A stretch of 14,070 nt of DNA, taken from Thermoplasmata archaeon (lineage in GTDB: Archaea > Thermoplasmatota > Thermoplasmata > Thermoplasmatales > Thermoplasmataceae). The notes under the pieces were generated by a model. That model made no database searches, was not told the origin of the DNA, and worked only from the letters and a program-made list of their open reading frames with translations. Location: contig JAJZKS010000018.1 of the NCBI GenBank assembly GCA_021850835.1, forward strand, positions 1 to 14,070, in the 5' to 3' direction. Shown piece by piece: positions 12,930 through 14,070 of this stretch (position 1 is its first letter; each line of letters starts with the position of its first letter). Both the position numbers and the translations under genes were made by a program.

Positions 12930-14070
12930 CCCTCTTTGACCTGGACAAAGCGATGAACAAGTTGAAATCCAGAGGCTTTGATGAATACGCAACAGAACTC
13001 TCATCCTCCAGGATAGAACAGGTAAGGTTTTCCAGAAACAGCAAAGACCTTTACAATATCTGGGACAACTCCACACTTGTAATTTTTGCCTCGAGAGGCA
13101 AAAGGACTGTTACGACCAGTGTAAAGGACCCAGGCAGGCTTGATTCCAGTATTGAACTTCTCTGGGAACTTGCTGGCAAGATCCCGGAAAATCCTTCATT
13201 TGTAGGCATTAACCCTGAACCGCAGGAAAGTTACAGGGTAGAGAAATTGGCAGGTATTGACTATGACCTCCAGGATTTGTCACAAGAGATTGTCAACTCC
13301 TCACTGGAAGCAGGGGCCGAAAGAGCAGCTGGCTTACTGTACAACAGGGCCAATACAGTTGAGGTCAGGACAAAATACAACCAGTGCACCTACACAACGG
13401 GTGGACTCGAGGTTGTAATACGGTCCTTCAAGGGAAACGACACGGGACAAGAGGGCCGGCATTTTGGGCTAAAAGAGAAGGTGGATGCAGGGAAGATTAG
13501 CGAGATAGGGCGCCAGTCCGCTGAACCATTATCATTGCCCACGGTCAGAGTGGAATTGAACCCCGGGAAATATGATGTTCTGATGTCCCCATATGTTATT
13601 GGCAACCTCATGTCATACAGTTCCAGTTTCCTTTCATATTATTCTGTAGAGACAGGATTAAGCTGCTTCTCTGAATCTATGAACAAGAAAGTTTCCTCCA
13701 GTACTTTCACTCTTGTGGATGACCCGATAGATTCAATGGGAGTGGGATACAGGGCCTGTGATGATGAAGCTACCAGCACTGGCCTTAACGTGCTTATTGA
13801 GAACGGAATCCTTAGAAACTACATGCATTCGTTTTCAACTTCCGTTCATGCGGGAACCAGGACAACAGGTAATGCCGGAATCCTTACTCCTGGAGCCTGG
13901 CAGCTTAAGATATTGCCTGGCGCGGAATCTGCAGCCAAAATGAATTCAGAACTTGATGAAGGCATATTGATCAACAACTGTTGGTATACAAGATACCAGG
14001 ACTACAGGAATGCCATTTTCTCCACTGTCCCAAGAGATGGGGCTTTCTACGTAAAAAACGGAGAAATTCA
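12926..14070 (+). CDS. pmbA: TldE/PmbA, inactive partner of TldD (3' truncated by window end)
   Basis: From the ATG at 12926 the frame is open to the last base: 381 full codons, so roughly the last 50-60 residues of a typical 430-450 residue protein are missing. It begins MTLFDLDKAMNKLKSRGFDEYA and resembles TldD throughout, including LNPGKYDVLMSPYVIGNLMSY (about 211-231), where the HExxxH of TldD should be; that motif is absent, as expected for TldE. Later family segments are TLVDDPIDSMGVGYRACDDE (about 258-277), NGILRNYMHS (about 289-298) and RTTGNAG (about 307-313). TldE supplies half of the closed cavity of the TldD-TldE peptidase without binding zinc. The start overlaps the tldD stop by four bases (ATGA). 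No in-frame stop or frameshift is seen, so the truncation comes from the window edge. Confidence 0.9.
   Translation, partial: MTLFDLDKAMNKLKSRGFDEYATELSSSRIEQVRFSRNSKDLYNIWDNSTLVIFASRGKRTVTTSVKDPGRLDSSIELLWELAGKIPENPSFVGINPEPQESYRVEKLAGIDYDLQDLSQEIVNSSLEAGAERAAGLLYNRANTVEVRTKYNQCTYTTGGLEVVIRSFKGNDTGQEGRHFGLKEKVDAGKISEIGRQSAEPLSLPTVRVELNPGKYDVLMSPYVIGNLMSYSSSFLSYYSVETGLSCFSESMNKKVSSSTFTLVDDPIDSMGVGYRACDDEATSTGLNVLIENGILRNYMHSFSTSVHAGTRTTGNAGILTPGAWQLKILPGAESAAKMNSELDEGILINNCWYTRYQDYRNAIFSTVPRDGAFYVKNGEI

Noticed and set aside
12552..13076. A 174-residue minus-strand frame across the tldD/tldE junction.
   Set aside because: It is antisense to two conserved genes, rich in Cys, Arg and Pro as expected for a shadow frame, with no start signals.

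Overview
The window reads as an ordinary chromosomal stretch of a euryarchaeon, most likely from the Thermoplasmata (Thermoplasma/Ferroplasma relatives); this lineage call is an inference. Archaeal markers are the C-terminal part of an archaeosine tRNA-guanine transglycosylase with a PUA domain, a geranylgeranyl-reductase-family flavoprotein, a family B DNA polymerase with a PIP box, and TATA boxes about 25-28 bases before start codons, as expected for leaderless archaeal mRNAs. Arg codons are mostly AGG/AGA and GTG/TTG starts occur. I see no rRNA, tRNA, CRISPR array, insertion sequence or phage gene.

Layout. At 1-735 (+) is the 3' end of the transglycosylase gene. Its stop overlaps the stop of a convergent two-gene unit (-): a geranylgeranyl reductase homologue (1681-2811) followed by a DMT/EamA transporter (732-1631). 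A 105-base divergent promoter region separates that unit from a tight three-gene cluster (+, 2923-5570): a MoxR-type AAA+ ATPase, a DUF2201/COG3864-type protein with a VWA-like domain, and an unrecognised 135-residue protein. After a clear TATA box comes a D-2-hydroxyacid dehydrogenase gene (5642-6517, +). It meets the family B DNA polymerase gene (-, 6520-8925) tail to tail with two bases between them.

The longest gap (8926-9264) holds the two outward promoters and, before the last operon, two T-runs in the predicted leader. The final unit (+, 9265 to the end) has four coupled genes: a divergent serine hydroxymethyltransferase (SHMT)-family PLP enzyme, a four-CBS protein with a C-terminal domain that looks like a ribosome hibernation factor (HPF/RaiA), TldD, and its partner TldE/PmbA, which is cut by the window end.

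Working ideas. The ATPase/VWA/small-protein cluster is probably a remodelling machine whose VWA subunit carries a decayed metallopeptidase-like N-terminus. The CBS-HPF protein could link adenine-nucleotide state to ribosome activity and is co-transcribed with a one-carbon/amino-acid enzyme and a peptidase pair. These are the two places most likely to hold under-described biology. The rest of the window is ordinary housekeeping.
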